This document shows, in pieces, positions 1-5,650 of a stretch of 5,650 bases of DNA. The position numbers and the translations under genes are program-made. Origin of the DNA: Deltaproteobacteria bacterium (GTDB taxonomy: Bacteria > Desulfobacterota > Syntrophia > Syntrophales > UBA5619); contig JAPLJW010000275.1 in assembly GCA_026388365.1 (NCBI GenBank), forward strand, positions 1 through 5,650, written 5' to 3'. The notes under the pieces were generated by a model. That model saw only the letters and a program-made list of their open reading frames with translations, ran no database searches and was not told the DNA's origin. Each line of letters starts with the position of its first letter. The first letter of the stretch is position 1.

Positions 1-309
1 TACTTCCGCGACATCTCCGACCATACGGTCCAGGTCATCGACACGATCGAGACCTACCGGGACATGCTCTCGGGGATGCTCGACATCTACCTTTCCACCA
101 TCAGCAACCGGATGAACGAGGTTATGAAGGTCCTGACCGTCATCGCCACCATCTTCATGCCGCTGACCTTCCTTGCCGGGGTTTACGGGATGAACTTCAA
201 ATACATGCCGGAGCTGGAGTGGCCGTGGGGATACTTCGCCCTTTGGGGGGTGATGCTTGTCATCGCCGTCGTCATGCTGCTCTATTTCAGACGGAAAAAA
301 TGGCTGTGA
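1..309 (+). CDS. corA: CorA family Mg2+/Co2+ transport protein, C-terminal part
   Basis: The gene enters from the left edge already in frame, and 102 residues plus a TGA stop are visible. CorA proteins are homopentameric inner-membrane channels for Mg2+ (also Co2+ and Ni2+). Visible parts are the end of the long cytoplasmic stalk helix (about residues 1-40 of the fragment, starting YFRDISDH), the first membrane helix (about 44-62), the family-defining selectivity motif GMN at 63-65 (YGMNF), the short acidic periplasmic loop with MPELEWPWG (69-77), and a second membrane helix (about 78-95) ending in a basic cytoplasmic tail RRKKWL. The loop and tail resemble the Thermotoga maritima CorA type more than the E. 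coli type. Family members are roughly 320-350 residues, so about 220-250 residues lie outside the window. The next plus-strand gene is far away, so CorA is probably the last gene of its own unit. Confidence 0.95.
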   Translation, partial: YFRDISDHTVQVIDTIETYRDMLSGMLDIYLSTISNRMNEVMKVLTVIATIFMPLTFLAGVYGMNFKYMPELEWPWGYFALWGVMLVIAVVMLLYFRRKKWL

Positions 310-393
310 CGGGACAACCGCCGGGCGGAAGGATAGGCCCTGACGGTCCGCCTTTGGAGAGGGACATCGACTGCTGAAAGAAGGGGAAACACG

Positions 394-423
394 ATGAAAA
401 CCTATGAAGGCGCCATCAGTTAG
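394..423 (+). other. nine-codon reading frame with good SD; possible gene stub
   Basis: An ATG at 394 opens a frame of only nine codons (MKTYEGAIS) before TAG at 421-423. An SD-like AAGGGG at 381-386 sits 7 nt upstream, which is unexpectedly good for a random ATG. It lies 84 nt after the CorA stop and ends 8 nt before the last base of the convergent amidase gene. The start of the peptide resembles the beginning of a normal cytoplasmic protein (lumazine synthases often start with a similar M-x-x-x-EG stretch), so it could be the 5' stub of a gene replaced by the amidase segment. A leader peptide or chance are equally possible. Confidence 0.25.
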
Positions 424-431
424 GGACGCGC

Positions 432-1934
432 TCAGGCTGATTCCCGAAGCGGCGGGCGCCTGTCGAACCAGGGCTTCGCCCCTTCAAGCTGGGCGGCCAG
501 ACGGAAGAGGGTGGCCTCGTCTCCGAAGCGACCGATAAACTGAACGCCGCAGGGCAGCCCGTCCGCCGTCCAGTGCAGCGGCACGGACATGGCCGGTTGG
601 CCGGTGAAATTCGCAAGCTGGGTAAAGGGTGTTCGCGACAGGCTTTCAATCGCCAGCTTATCCGTGATGCCCGATAATTGAAGTAATTTCCCCAATCCCA
701 GAGCGTTGATGACGTTCATGGCTATGCGCTCGGCCGGCTTGGGGTTCAGTTCGCCGATTCGAACGGGCGGATAGGCCACGGTCGGTGTCATGTAGAGGTC
801 GTAGCGCTGATGAAAACGGCCCATTTCACGCGCGGCGATGTCCCACTCGCGCATGGACCGTACAAAATGACCCGCGGAAAAGGTGCGGCCCATCAGCCCC
901 AGGGTCCAGGTCAGGGATTCCACGTCATGCCGGGTGGCCTTCCGGCCCAGAATGGGCGTCAGCGCCTCGATCTCGGCGGCCATTTCACCGAAATACAGGG
1001 TCAAATAGCTTTTCGCCAGGGCCTGGCCGTCCAGGGCGGGTCGGGCTTCCTCGACGACATGTCCCAGGCTCTCGAGCAGGCGGGCAGCTTCCTGCGCCGC
1101 CTGGACGCATTCGGGGTGCACCTCCGTATCGATGTGTGAGCGGGTATTCAACGCGATCTTCAGCGTGCCCGGTTCCCGTTTGGCTTCCTCAAGATAGGAA
1201 CGTTCGGGTGCAGGGATGATATAAGGGGCGCCCACATCGGCGCCGCAGGTGGCGTCCAGCACGGCGGCGCTGTCCCGGACGGAACGGCTTAGGATATGCT
1301 CGACGACAGCGCCCTGCCAGAGGGCGCCATGGACAGGTCCGGTCGGGTTTCGTCCCCGGGTGGGCTTGAGTCCGAAAAGACCGCAGTGTGAGGAGGGAAT
1401 ACGGATCGATCCGCCCCCGTCACCGCCCGAGGCCAGGGGGGTCATGCCGGCGGCGACGGCGGCTGCCGAACCGCCGCTGGATCCGCCGGGCGTGTGCCCG
1501 ATGTTCCATGGATTGCGCGTAGGGCCGTGCAGTTCGGGTTCGGTTACACCGAGCAGGCCGAACTCGGGACAGTTCGTTTTGCCGATAATGACGAGCCCCG
1601 CCTTCTTGAAGCGCACGATGAGTTCGCTGTCCTGAACGGGAATATGGTTGCGGCAGGCTTTGCTCCCCGCGGTAAGCGGCACGCCGGCATAGGCGGCAAT
1701 CAAGTCTTTCAACAGAAAAGGCACACCGCGAAAAGGCCCGTCGGGGAGACCGGTGTCAATGGCCTGCTGCGCCCGGTCGAACATCGGCTGGATGACGGCG
1801 TTTAAGGCGGGGTTGAGGGTTTCGATCCTGGAGATCGCTTCTTCACAGACTTCCTGTGCGGAAACATCCCCATTTTTGATAAGTTCCGCCAGCCCCAGTC
1901 CGTCGTACCGATCGTATTCACTAAAATTTCCCAT
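432..1934 (-). CDS. amidase-signature family hydrolase (NylA-like amidase)
   Basis: This is a complete 500-residue protein of the amidase signature family, cytoplasmic, with no signal peptide. These enzymes hydrolyse C-N amide bonds through a Ser-cisSer-Lys triad. Lys76 lies in FLLKDL, cis-Ser152 in [14 protein letters not shown], and nucleophile Ser176 in [13 protein letters not shown]. The 24-residue spacing between the serines matches characterised members such as FAAH. The DGGGS version of the nucleophile loop, in place of the SDTGGS usual in GatA, together with [14 protein letters not shown], points to the branch annotated as amidase or 6-aminohexanoate-cyclic-dimer hydrolase (NylA-like). 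The substrate cannot be read from sequence. About 500 residues is normal for the branch, and N-terminus and C-terminus look complete. The gene is transcribed divergently from the ABC importer from a strong promoter at 1984-2012. Its ATG at 1932-1934 has only a weak GGGG-type SD. No gatB or gatC is adjacent, so a role in Glu-tRNA(Gln) amidation is unlikely. Confidence 0.93.
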   Translation of the reverse strand: MGNFSEYDRYDGLGLAELIKNGDVSAQEVCEEAISRIETLNPALNAVIQPMFDRAQQAIDTGLPDGPFRGVPFLLKDLIAAYAGVPLTAGSKACRNHIPVQDSELIVRFKKAGLVIIGKTNCPEFGLLGVTEPELHGPTRNPWNIGHTPGGSSGGSAAAVAAGMTPLASGGDGGGSIRIPSSHCGLFGLKPTRGRNPTGPVHGALWQGAVVEHILSRSVRDSAAVLDATCGADVGAPYIIPAPERSYLEEAKREPGTLKIALNTRSHIDTEVHPECVQAAQEAARLLESLGHVVEEARPALDGQALAKSYLTLYFGEMAAEIEALTPILGRKATRHDVESLTWTLGLMGRTFSAGHFVRSMREWDIAAREMGRFHQRYDLYMTPTVAYPPVRIGELNPKPAERIAMNVINALGLGKLLQLSGITDKLAIESLSRTPFTQLANFTGQPAMSVPLHWTADGLPCGVQFIGRFGDEATLFRLAAQLEGAKPWFDRRPPLRESA

Positions 1935-1983
1935 CGCTTGGCCCCAGGGATCGAATTGATAAGGTATTGTTTCCTATGGCCGA

Positions 1984-2012
1984 ACTATAGAGAGGCTCTT
2001 TTTGCTTGTCAA
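1984..2012 (-). promoter_or_regulatory. sigma70-type promoter of the amidase gene
   Basis: Read on the minus strand, TTGACA (2007-2012, perfect -35) is followed after exactly 17 bp by TATAGT (1984-1989, five of six matches to the -10 consensus). Transcription would begin near 1977, giving a leader of about 43 nt before the amidase ATG. This is the best promoter match in the window by eye. No obvious operator overlaps it. Confidence 0.8.
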
Positions 2013-2106
2013 GGGATTTTCTGCTGACAGCCTGCCGATACCTGACCAAAGACAATGCGTCAACCGGAGGAACCGCAATATTTTACAAAATTACGCTCCG
2101 TTCATC

Positions 2107-2135
2107 TTGACACGTCCCCTGATTTTGTTTATGCT
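2107..2135 (+). promoter_or_regulatory. sigma70-type promoter of the ABC importer operon
   Basis: A perfect -35 box TTGACA (2107-2112) is followed after 17 bp by TATGCT (2130-2135), which matches four of six -10 positions including the first two and last bases. Transcription would start near 2142, leaving a leader of about 116 nt before the binding-protein ATG. The weaker -10 box would suit a promoter that is activated or kept moderate. No second promoter was seen before the downstream permease genes. Confidence 0.65.
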
Positions 2136-2167
2136 TCGCCGTCTTTAAAAGTTCAGTGTCGCTTTAT

Positions 2168-2214
2168 CCATGGTAAAAGACCGGATTTACATTGGAGAAC
2201 CTGTCTTTGCATGG
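2168..2214 (+). promoter_or_regulatory. possible hairpin in the importer mRNA leader
   Basis: CCATG (2168-2172) can pair with CATGG (2210-2214), AAAGAC (2176-2181) with GTCTTT (2203-2208), and GG (2183-2184) with CC (2200-2201), giving 13 base pairs with a small internal loop, one mismatch and a 15-nt terminal loop. It lies inside the predicted leader, about 27 nt before the SD. It matches no riboswitch class that I recognise and may be a chance fold. Confidence 0.25.
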
Positions 2215-2241
2215 GAAACGAACCATAACACAATGGGAAGA

Positions 2242-2249
2242 AAGGAGAT
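2242..2249 (+). promoter_or_regulatory. strong ribosome binding site of the binding-protein gene
   Basis: AAGGAGAT is almost the full anti-SD complement and lies 8 nt before the ATG at 2258. It settles the start: the frame could be extended to a TTG at 2192, but that start has no such site and would put 22 charged or polar residues in front of the signal peptide. Confidence 0.85.
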
Positions 2250-2257
2250 CGGAATTT

Positions 2258-3019
2258 ATGAGGAGAAAAGGGTTTTGGGGTGTGGTTTGGGCCTTGACGG
2301 CATTGCTGGTCCTATCGGCGACGTTTGTCATGGCCGAGGAGAAGGTTTACATTAATGGGATTGACGCGAACTTTCCGCCTTTTGCCTATGTTGACAAATC
2401 CGGTGTTCCGGATGGCTTTGACGTGAAGGCCCTGGACTGGATCGCCAAGGAGATGAAGTTCAAGGTGAAGCACCAGCCGATGGACTGGGATGGCATCATC
2501 CCCAGCCTGAAGGCCAAGAAGATCGACATCGTGGCCTCGGGGATGAGCATCACCGACGAACGCAAGAAAGCAGTCAACTTTTCGGTTCCCTACTATAAAA
2601 TCAAGCAGGTCCTGGTCGGCAAGAAGGATGCGAAGATCACCGCGGAGAAGGCCCTGGCCGACGGCAACAAGATCGGGGTCCAGCGCGGCACGTCCGAGGC
2701 AAAATGGATGGAGGAGAACCTGATCAAGAAGGCGGGAAAGAAGTTCGAGCTGGTTCAGTATGACTCCGCCCCATTGGCGATCGAAGATGTGATCAACGGC
2801 CGCATCGTGGCCGCCGCGATGGACGATGCCCCGGCGATGGACGCCGCGAAAAAGAAGCCCGTGAAGATTCTGGGCGGCTTCGGGATGGCGGATGAACAAT
2901 TTGGATACGCCGTCCGCAAGGAGGACACCGAGTTCCTGAAGAAGGTCAACGAAGGCCTCAAGAAACTCATGAAGTCCCCCTACTGGGCCGAGTTGAAGAA
3001 GAACTTCATCGACAAATGA
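2258..3019 (+). CDS. polar amino acid ABC transporter, periplasmic substrate-binding protein
   Basis: This 253-residue protein belongs to the HisJ/GlnH-type (SBP_bac_3) solute-binding family. It begins with a classical signal peptide: basic MRRK, a hydrophobic core (about residues 6-24) and a likely signal peptidase I site VMA|EE after residue 26. There is no lipobox cysteine, so the mature protein of about 227 residues should be free in the periplasm. Ligand-pocket hallmarks are FPPFAYVD (39-46), GFDVKALDWIA (53-63), the SGMSITDERKKAVNFS block (94-109) in which Arg102 corresponds to the arginine that binds the ligand alpha-carboxylate, GVQRGTSEA (140-148), and the acidic pair Asp189/Asp190, one of which would bind the alpha-amino group. 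The C-terminal SPYWAELKKNFI is also typical. These residues support an L-amino acid-like ligand, but not which one. It is the first gene of the importer operon and has the strongest SD in the window. Confidence 0.93.
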   Translation: MRRKGFWGVVWALTALLVLSATFVMAEEKVYINGIDANFPPFAYVDKSGVPDGFDVKALDWIAKEMKFKVKHQPMDWDGIIPSLKAKKIDIVASGMSITDERKKAVNFSVPYYKIKQVLVGKKDAKITAEKALADGNKIGVQRGTSEAKWMEENLIKKAGKKFELVQYDSAPLAIEDVINGRIVAAAMDDAPAMDAAKKKPVKILGGFGMADEQFGYAVRKEDTEFLKKVNEGLKKLMKSPYWAELKKNFIDK

Positions 3020-3041
3020 TGATAAGAAATCTTTCTTACGG

Positions 3042-3074
3042 GGAAGCTCCCCGCCCACAGGGCGGGGAGCTTCC
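3042..3074 (+). other. perfect 15-bp GC-rich hairpin after the binding-protein gene
   Basis: Positions 3042-3056 are the exact reverse complement of 3060-3074, with a 3-nt loop ACA (in practice 14 bp with a 5-nt loop). It starts 22 nt after the binding-protein stop. Only a mixed ATTCTCTC follows, with no clean T-run, so it looks more like an mRNA-stabilising 3' end or pause structure than a complete terminator. Together with the next hairpin it probably protects the 5' transcript from 3' exonucleases. Confidence 0.75.
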
Positions 3075-3093
3075 ATTCTCTCGATGGATGACG

Positions 3094-3128
3094 GGAAGGC
3101 CTCAGCTCATGAGGCCTTCCATGTTTTT
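3094..3128 (+). terminator. intrinsic terminator or attenuator within the operon
   Basis: A perfect 11-bp stem (3094-3104 with 3110-3120, loop GCTCA) is followed three bases later by five T residues (3124-3128), the layout of a rho-independent terminator. It stands 17 nt before the first permease start. With no visible promoter after it, partial read-through would be needed to express the permeases and ATPase. That would give the usual excess of binding protein over membrane components. Confidence 0.75.
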
Positions 3129-3145
3129 GTGAATCGTGTAAGCAA

Positions 3146-3823
3146 ATGCCGGAAAGTTTGATCGCCATAGGGGATGCCCTCCCCTACCTCCTCCAGGGGT
3201 CTCTTGTGACCCTGATTGTTGTGATCGGGGCGATGGGCCTGGGGCTCGTCCTCGGGGTTCCCCTTGCCGTGGGGCAGGTGTACGGCCACCCGGGACTCCG
3301 GCGCGTCATCGCTGTATACGTCTGGTTCTTCCGGGGCATCCCGCTCCTCGTTCTTCTCTTTCTCTTCTATTTCGGACTCTGTACGGCCCTCGACATCAAC
3401 CTCTCCGCCTTCACGGTGGCAATCATCGTGCTCGGGCTGATCAGCTCCGCCTACCAGTCCCAGATCTTCCGCGGGGCGATCCTGTCGCTTCCGGAGGGTC
3501 AGTTCAAGGCGGCCCGGGCGCTTGGGATGAGCGATCTCAAGGCGATCTCCGCCATCATCCTTCCCCAGGCGCTCCGGCTCTCCATTCCCGGCTGGTCGAA
3601 CGAGTACTCGATCCTCCTGAAGGATTCGGCGGTGACCTACGCCCTGGGTGTGGCCGAGATTATGGCGCGGGCGCACTTCGTGGCGACCCGGACCTATCAG
3701 CAGCTTCCCCTTTACTTCGCTGCGGGGGTGATCTTCCTCGTCCTCACCTGGGTGGGGACGAAGGGCCTCCGGATTCTGGAAGAGAAGGTCCGGATTCCGG
3801 GATATTCGACGCATGGATTGTAG
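3146..3823 (+). CDS. amino acid ABC transporter permease (HisM/GlnP type), first
   Basis: This 225-residue integral membrane protein belongs to the BPD_transp_1, HisM/HisQ/GlnP-type family, which usually has about 215-230 residues and five membrane helices. Hydrophobic segments are seen at about 16-42, 54-79, 88-104, 160-175 and 188-206. The family signature FFRGIPLLVLLFLFYFGL lies at 61-78. The EAA loop that docks the ATPase is at about 117-149 (KAARALG at 121-127 with Gly127, then IILPQALR at 137-144). It should pair with the second permease in the inner membrane to form the channel. The ATG at 3146 has no recognisable SD and no in-frame start exists upstream within the gap, so initiation may be weak. 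Where the related permease family often reads KDTSL after the EAA loop, this one reads KDSAV. The ATPase gene follows after 7 bp. Confidence 0.92.
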   Translation: MPESLIAIGDALPYLLQGSLVTLIVVIGAMGLGLVLGVPLAVGQVYGHPGLRRVIAVYVWFFRGIPLLVLLFLFYFGLCTALDINLSAFTVAIIVLGLISSAYQSQIFRGAILSLPEGQFKAARALGMSDLKAISAIILPQALRLSIPGWSNEYSILLKDSAVTYALGVAEIMARAHFVATRTYQQLPLYFAAGVIFLVLTWVGTKGLRILEEKVRIPGYSTHGL

Positions 3824-3830
3824 GCATCTT

Positions 3831-4586
3831 ATGGCAGCACCGATTTTACGGATTGAAAACGTATCGAAGCGCTACGGGAAGAAGGATGTCCTGAAAGGGG
3901 CGTCGCTCGACGTGAACAAGGGGGACCTCAAGATCCTCATCGGTCCCTCCGGGGCCGGGAAGAGCACGCTCCTGCAGTGCATCAATTTCCTGGTCAAACC
4001 CGACGAGGGACGGATCTGGCTGGACGGACAGGAGGTCCGTTACACGCACAAGCGCGACCTCTACGCCTACCGCCAGAAGGTCGGGATGATCTTCCAGGAT
4101 TTCAACCTCTTCGACCACCTGAACGCGCTGGAGAACGTCCGGATCGGCATGGTCAAGGTCCGGGGGATGGGGAAGGCGGAGGCCGGGAAGCGCGCCGTCA
4201 TGGAGCTGGAGCGCGTCGGCCTGAAGGACCACATGCAGAAATACCCCGCCCAGCTCTCGGGGGGCCAGAAGCAGCGGGTCTCGATCGCCCGCGCGCTGGC
4301 GATGGACCCGAAGGTGATGCTTCTGGACGAGCCCACCTCGGCCCTCGATCCCGAACTGATCGGCGAGGTCCACGCGGTCATCCGGGATCTCGGGAACAAC
4401 GGCATGACGATGATCATGGCGACGCACCAGATCGGCTTTGCGAGTTCGCTCGCCAGCGAGATCATCTTCATGGAGGATGGCCGGATCATCGAACGGGGGA
4501 CGCCCGACAAGATATTCAACGACGCCGAAAACGAGCGCACGCGCGAATTCTGCTCCAAGATTACGGAACTCTACGGGGAACGCTGA
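3831..4586 (+). CDS. amino acid ABC transporter ATP-binding protein (HisP/GlnQ type)
   Basis: This 251-residue cytoplasmic ATPase energises the importer by ATP binding and hydrolysis at a homodimer interface. All motifs are intact: Walker A GPSGAGKST (38-46), Q-loop Gln89 in MIFQDFNLF, signature LSGGQKQRV (142-150), Walker B VMLLDEP (162-168) with catalytic Glu167, D-loop SALD (170-173) and switch His199. The ending GRIIERGTPDKIF followed by a short C-terminal tail is typical of the polar amino acid subfamily, and the length is normal. I chose ATG 3831 because MAAPILRIENVSKRYG matches the usual N-terminus. An in-frame ATG at 3813 would add six residues and overlap the permease gene by 11 bp, and neither start has a strong SD. 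The gene lies between the two permease genes, and its stop is 2 bp before the next start. Confidence 0.95.
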   Translation: MAAPILRIENVSKRYGKKDVLKGASLDVNKGDLKILIGPSGAGKSTLLQCINFLVKPDEGRIWLDGQEVRYTHKRDLYAYRQKVGMIFQDFNLFDHLNALENVRIGMVKVRGMGKAEAGKRAVMELERVGLKDHMQKYPAQLSGGQKQRVSIARALAMDPKVMLLDEPTSALDPELIGEVHAVIRDLGNNGMTMIMATHQIGFASSLASEIIFMEDGRIIERGTPDKIFNDAENERTREFCSKITELYGER

Positions 4587-4588
4587 CG

Positions 4589-5263
4589 ATGGAGGAGTGG
4601 CTCTACATCCAGACGGAGGTCTATCCCGCCCTGCTCAAGGGGTTCTGGGTGAGCCTCGAGCTCATCCTCCCCTCGGCGATCTGCGGCTTGGTCATCGGAA
4701 TCCTGGTCGGGGTGTTCCGGGTCTACGGGAGCCGCCCCGTCATGGCCGCCGCGAACGCCTACGTTGCGCTCTTCCGGGGAATCCCGCTTGTCGTGCAGCT
4801 CTTCATCTGGTACTTCGGCCTCCCCTACATCGGGATCTACCTGAGCCCTTTCACGGCAGCGGTGCTGGGTTTTTCCCTCTGCAGCGGGGCCTACCACTCG
4901 GAGTACGTCCGGGGGGCGCTCCTGTCCATCAAGCGCGGGCAGATGCTCGCCGCCCAGTCGCTCGGCTTCAACAAGGTCCAGATGATCTTCTCCATCATCC
5001 TTCCGCAGGCGATCCGACGGGCGCTGCCCGGTTGCGGGAACGAGATCGTCTACCTGATCAAGTACTCGTCCCTGGCCTACATGATCACCTGCATCGAACT
5101 CACCGGCGAGGGGAAGATCCTCGCCTCGAACTCCTTCAAGTACACGGAGATCTTCCTGATGATCGGGGCCTGCTACCTGGTGATGACCTCGGTCGCGGCC
5201 CTGTTCCTCGGCCGCCTGGAGGACCGCCTCCGGCTTCCCGGCTTCGAACACCATAGGATCTGA
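4589..5263 (+). CDS. amino acid ABC transporter permease (HisM/GlnP type), second
   Basis: This 224-residue inner-membrane permease is a paralogue of the upstream one. It has hydrophobic segments at about 22-44, 54-78, 86-102, 154-170 and 186-207. The signature ALFRGIPLVVQLFIWYFGLP lies at 60-79 and the EAA loop at about 118-148 (AAQSLG 121-126, then IILPQAIRRALPG at 136-148). It is expected to form a heterodimer with the first permease, as HisQ and HisM do. The start at 4589 lies 2 bp after the ATPase stop, with GGGGAA at 4575-4580 as a moderate SD, so translational coupling is likely. The frame stays open much further upstream through the ATPase gene, but that part is not coding. The FAD-oxidase gene starts 4 bp after its stop. 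Confidence 0.93.
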   Translation: MEEWLYIQTEVYPALLKGFWVSLELILPSAICGLVIGILVGVFRVYGSRPVMAAANAYVALFRGIPLVVQLFIWYFGLPYIGIYLSPFTAAVLGFSLCSGAYHSEYVRGALLSIKRGQMLAAQSLGFNKVQMIFSIILPQAIRRALPGCGNEIVYLIKYSSLAYMITCIELTGEGKILASNSFKYTEIFLMIGACYLVMTSVAALFLGRLEDRLRLPGFEHHRI

Positions 5264-5267
5264 CATT

Positions 5268-5650
5268 ATGCCCGACTACGCCCCCATCACCGCCGAAATC
5301 CGGGCCCGCATCGCCGCCATTTCGGGCCTGGTCATCATCGACGACCCGGGGAAGATGGAAGAGTTCGGAAGGGACAAAACCCCAGGCGCCTTCCACTGCC
5401 CGGAATTGGTCGTCGATGTGACGGAGGTCCCGCAGATCCAGGCCCTCCTGCGCCTGGCCAACGATTGCCGCTTTCCCGTCATCCCGCGGGGGCTGGGGAC
5501 GGGTCTGGCCGGCGGGGCGATCCCCGTCCACGGCGGCGTCGTTCTGTCGCTGGCCAAGATGAACCGGATCCTCGCCATCGAGCCCCGGAACATGATCGCC
5601 GTCGTCGAGCCGGGGGTTCGGAACCTCGATCTGAAAAACGCGGTGCGCGA
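5268..5650 (+). CDS. glcD: FAD-linked oxidase, GlcD family (2-hydroxy acid dehydrogenase), N-terminal part
   Basis: The first 127 residues of a gene that runs off the right edge are visible. The protein belongs to the FAD_binding_4 (PCMH-type) flavoproteins that include glycolate oxidase subunit GlcD and D-lactate dehydrogenases. The FAD pyrophosphate-binding loop PRGLGTGLAGGAIP (73-86) is clear, preceded by the PELVVDVTEVPQIQALLRLA segment (45-64) and followed by MNRILAIEP (98-106) and VVEPGVRNLDL (112-122), all as in E. coli GlcD. GlcD itself is about 500 residues, so only the start of the FAD domain is present, and glycolate cannot be told from D-lactate or another 2-hydroxy acid. An AGGA at 5255-5258 lies 9 nt before the ATG, inside the end of the permease gene. 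The 4-bp gap indicates co-transcription with the importer. The symbol is given at family level. Confidence 0.88.
   Translation, partial: MPDYAPITAEIRARIAAISGLVIIDDPGKMEEFGRDKTPGAFHCPELVVDVTEVPQIQALLRLANDCRFPVIPRGLGTGLAGGAIPVHGGVVLSLAKMNRILAIEPRNMIAVVEPGVRNLDLKNAVR

Larger units (their letters stand above)
1935..2257. other. divergent intergenic control region
   Basis: This 323-bp stretch separates the divergent amidase and binding-protein genes and contains no convincing gene. It is visibly richer in A+T than the flanking coding DNA. It holds a promoter for each side with the two -35 boxes 94 bp apart, an AT-rich inverted repeat ATTTT-AC-AAAAT at 2080-2091 that could be an operator or an upstream activating element, and a possible leader hairpin at 2168-2214. 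The shared region makes joint control by one regulator possible, but no regulator gene lies in the window and no known operator consensus was recognised. Confidence 0.7.

Noticed and set aside
318..352. Weak hairpin after corA (GGCGGA at 324-329 with TCCGCC at 347-352)
   Set aside because: The stem is only 6 bp with a 17-nt loop, competes with a smaller GC hairpin at 318-328, and is followed by only three T residues, so I do not call it a terminator.
785..1219. Plus-strand frames of 109 and 144 residues inside the amidase region
   Set aside because: They are Arg/Pro/Gly-rich shadows of the amidase gene without a plausible start site or family resemblance.
432..1934. Amidase as GatA, the Glu-tRNA(Gln) amidotransferase subunit A
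   Set aside because: The nucleophile loop reads DGGGS and no gatB or gatC is adjacent, so a free-standing amidase fits better.
2192..2257. N-terminal extension of the binding protein from a TTG codon
   Set aside because: It would place 22 polar residues before a normal signal peptide and lacks an SD, whereas ATG 2258 has AAGGAGAT at a good distance.
3023..3038. A/T hairpin TAAGAAA-TC-TTTCTTA just after the binding-protein stop
   Set aside because: The 2-nt loop and A-T-only pairing make it unstable; it is probably incidental beside the strong hairpins that follow.
2312..3076. A 254-residue minus-strand frame opposite the binding-protein gene
   Set aside because: Its composition is a mirror of the codon bias of the coding strand, it resembles no family, and the plus strand carries a clear binding protein.
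3107..3814. A 235-residue minus-strand frame opposite the first permease
   Set aside because: The translation is a highly charged, low-complexity protein typical of antisense reading in GC-rich DNA, and the plus strand has a clear permease.
3977..5263. A 428-residue plus-strand reading frame spanning the ATPase and second permease
   Set aside because: Its first 204 codons lie out of frame across the intact ATPase gene and give low-complexity Arg/Gly/Pro-rich protein. Only the part from 4589 resembles a known family.
4571..5266. A 231-residue minus-strand frame opposite the second permease
   Set aside because: Same charged antisense character, no recognisable domain, no SD, and fully overlapped by a convincing permease.

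Overview
This is a stretch of a GC-rich bacterial chromosome with conventional gene content. It holds the end of a CorA-type Mg2+/Co2+ channel gene, an amidase-signature hydrolase on the minus strand, a four-gene polar amino acid ABC importer operon on the plus strand, and the start of a GlcD-type FAD-linked oxidase. The many G/C third positions, the Thermotoga-like CorA tail and the style of the transporter proteins suggest a Gram-negative anaerobe of the Desulfobacterota (former Deltaproteobacteria). That placement is an impression from the sequence and was not computed.

Layout. Positions 1-309 encode the C-terminal 102 residues of CorA, with the GMN motif and both membrane helices. Positions 310-431 are a short convergent gap. 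It contains a nine-codon reading frame behind a good Shine-Dalgarno (SD) sequence, possibly the stub of a lost gene. Positions 432-1934 (minus) encode a complete 500-residue amidase with an intact Lys76-Ser152-Ser176 triad and the DGGGSIRIP variant typical of NylA-like and other non-GatA amidases. Positions 1935-2257 are a divergent control region with a near-consensus sigma70-type promoter for each side.

Positions 2258-5263 encode the importer in the order binding protein, permease, ATPase, permease. The binding protein carries a signal peptide and is separated from the first permease by a 126-bp gap with two perfect hairpins, the second followed by a T-run. These probably let the binding protein be made in excess over the membrane parts. 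The other junctions are 7, 2 and 4 bp, so the distal genes, including the GlcD-like gene from 5268 to the window end, look co-transcribed.

How the genes may work together: the secreted binding protein captures an amino acid-like solute in the periplasm, two HisM/GlnP-type permeases form the channel, and a HisP/GlnQ-type ATPase drives uptake. The tightly linked FAD oxidase could oxidise a 2-hydroxy acid related to the transported solute, and the divergent amidase could release such a solute from an amide. This link is inferred from position only. I see no mobile element, CRISPR array, tRNA, rRNA or clearly new system here.
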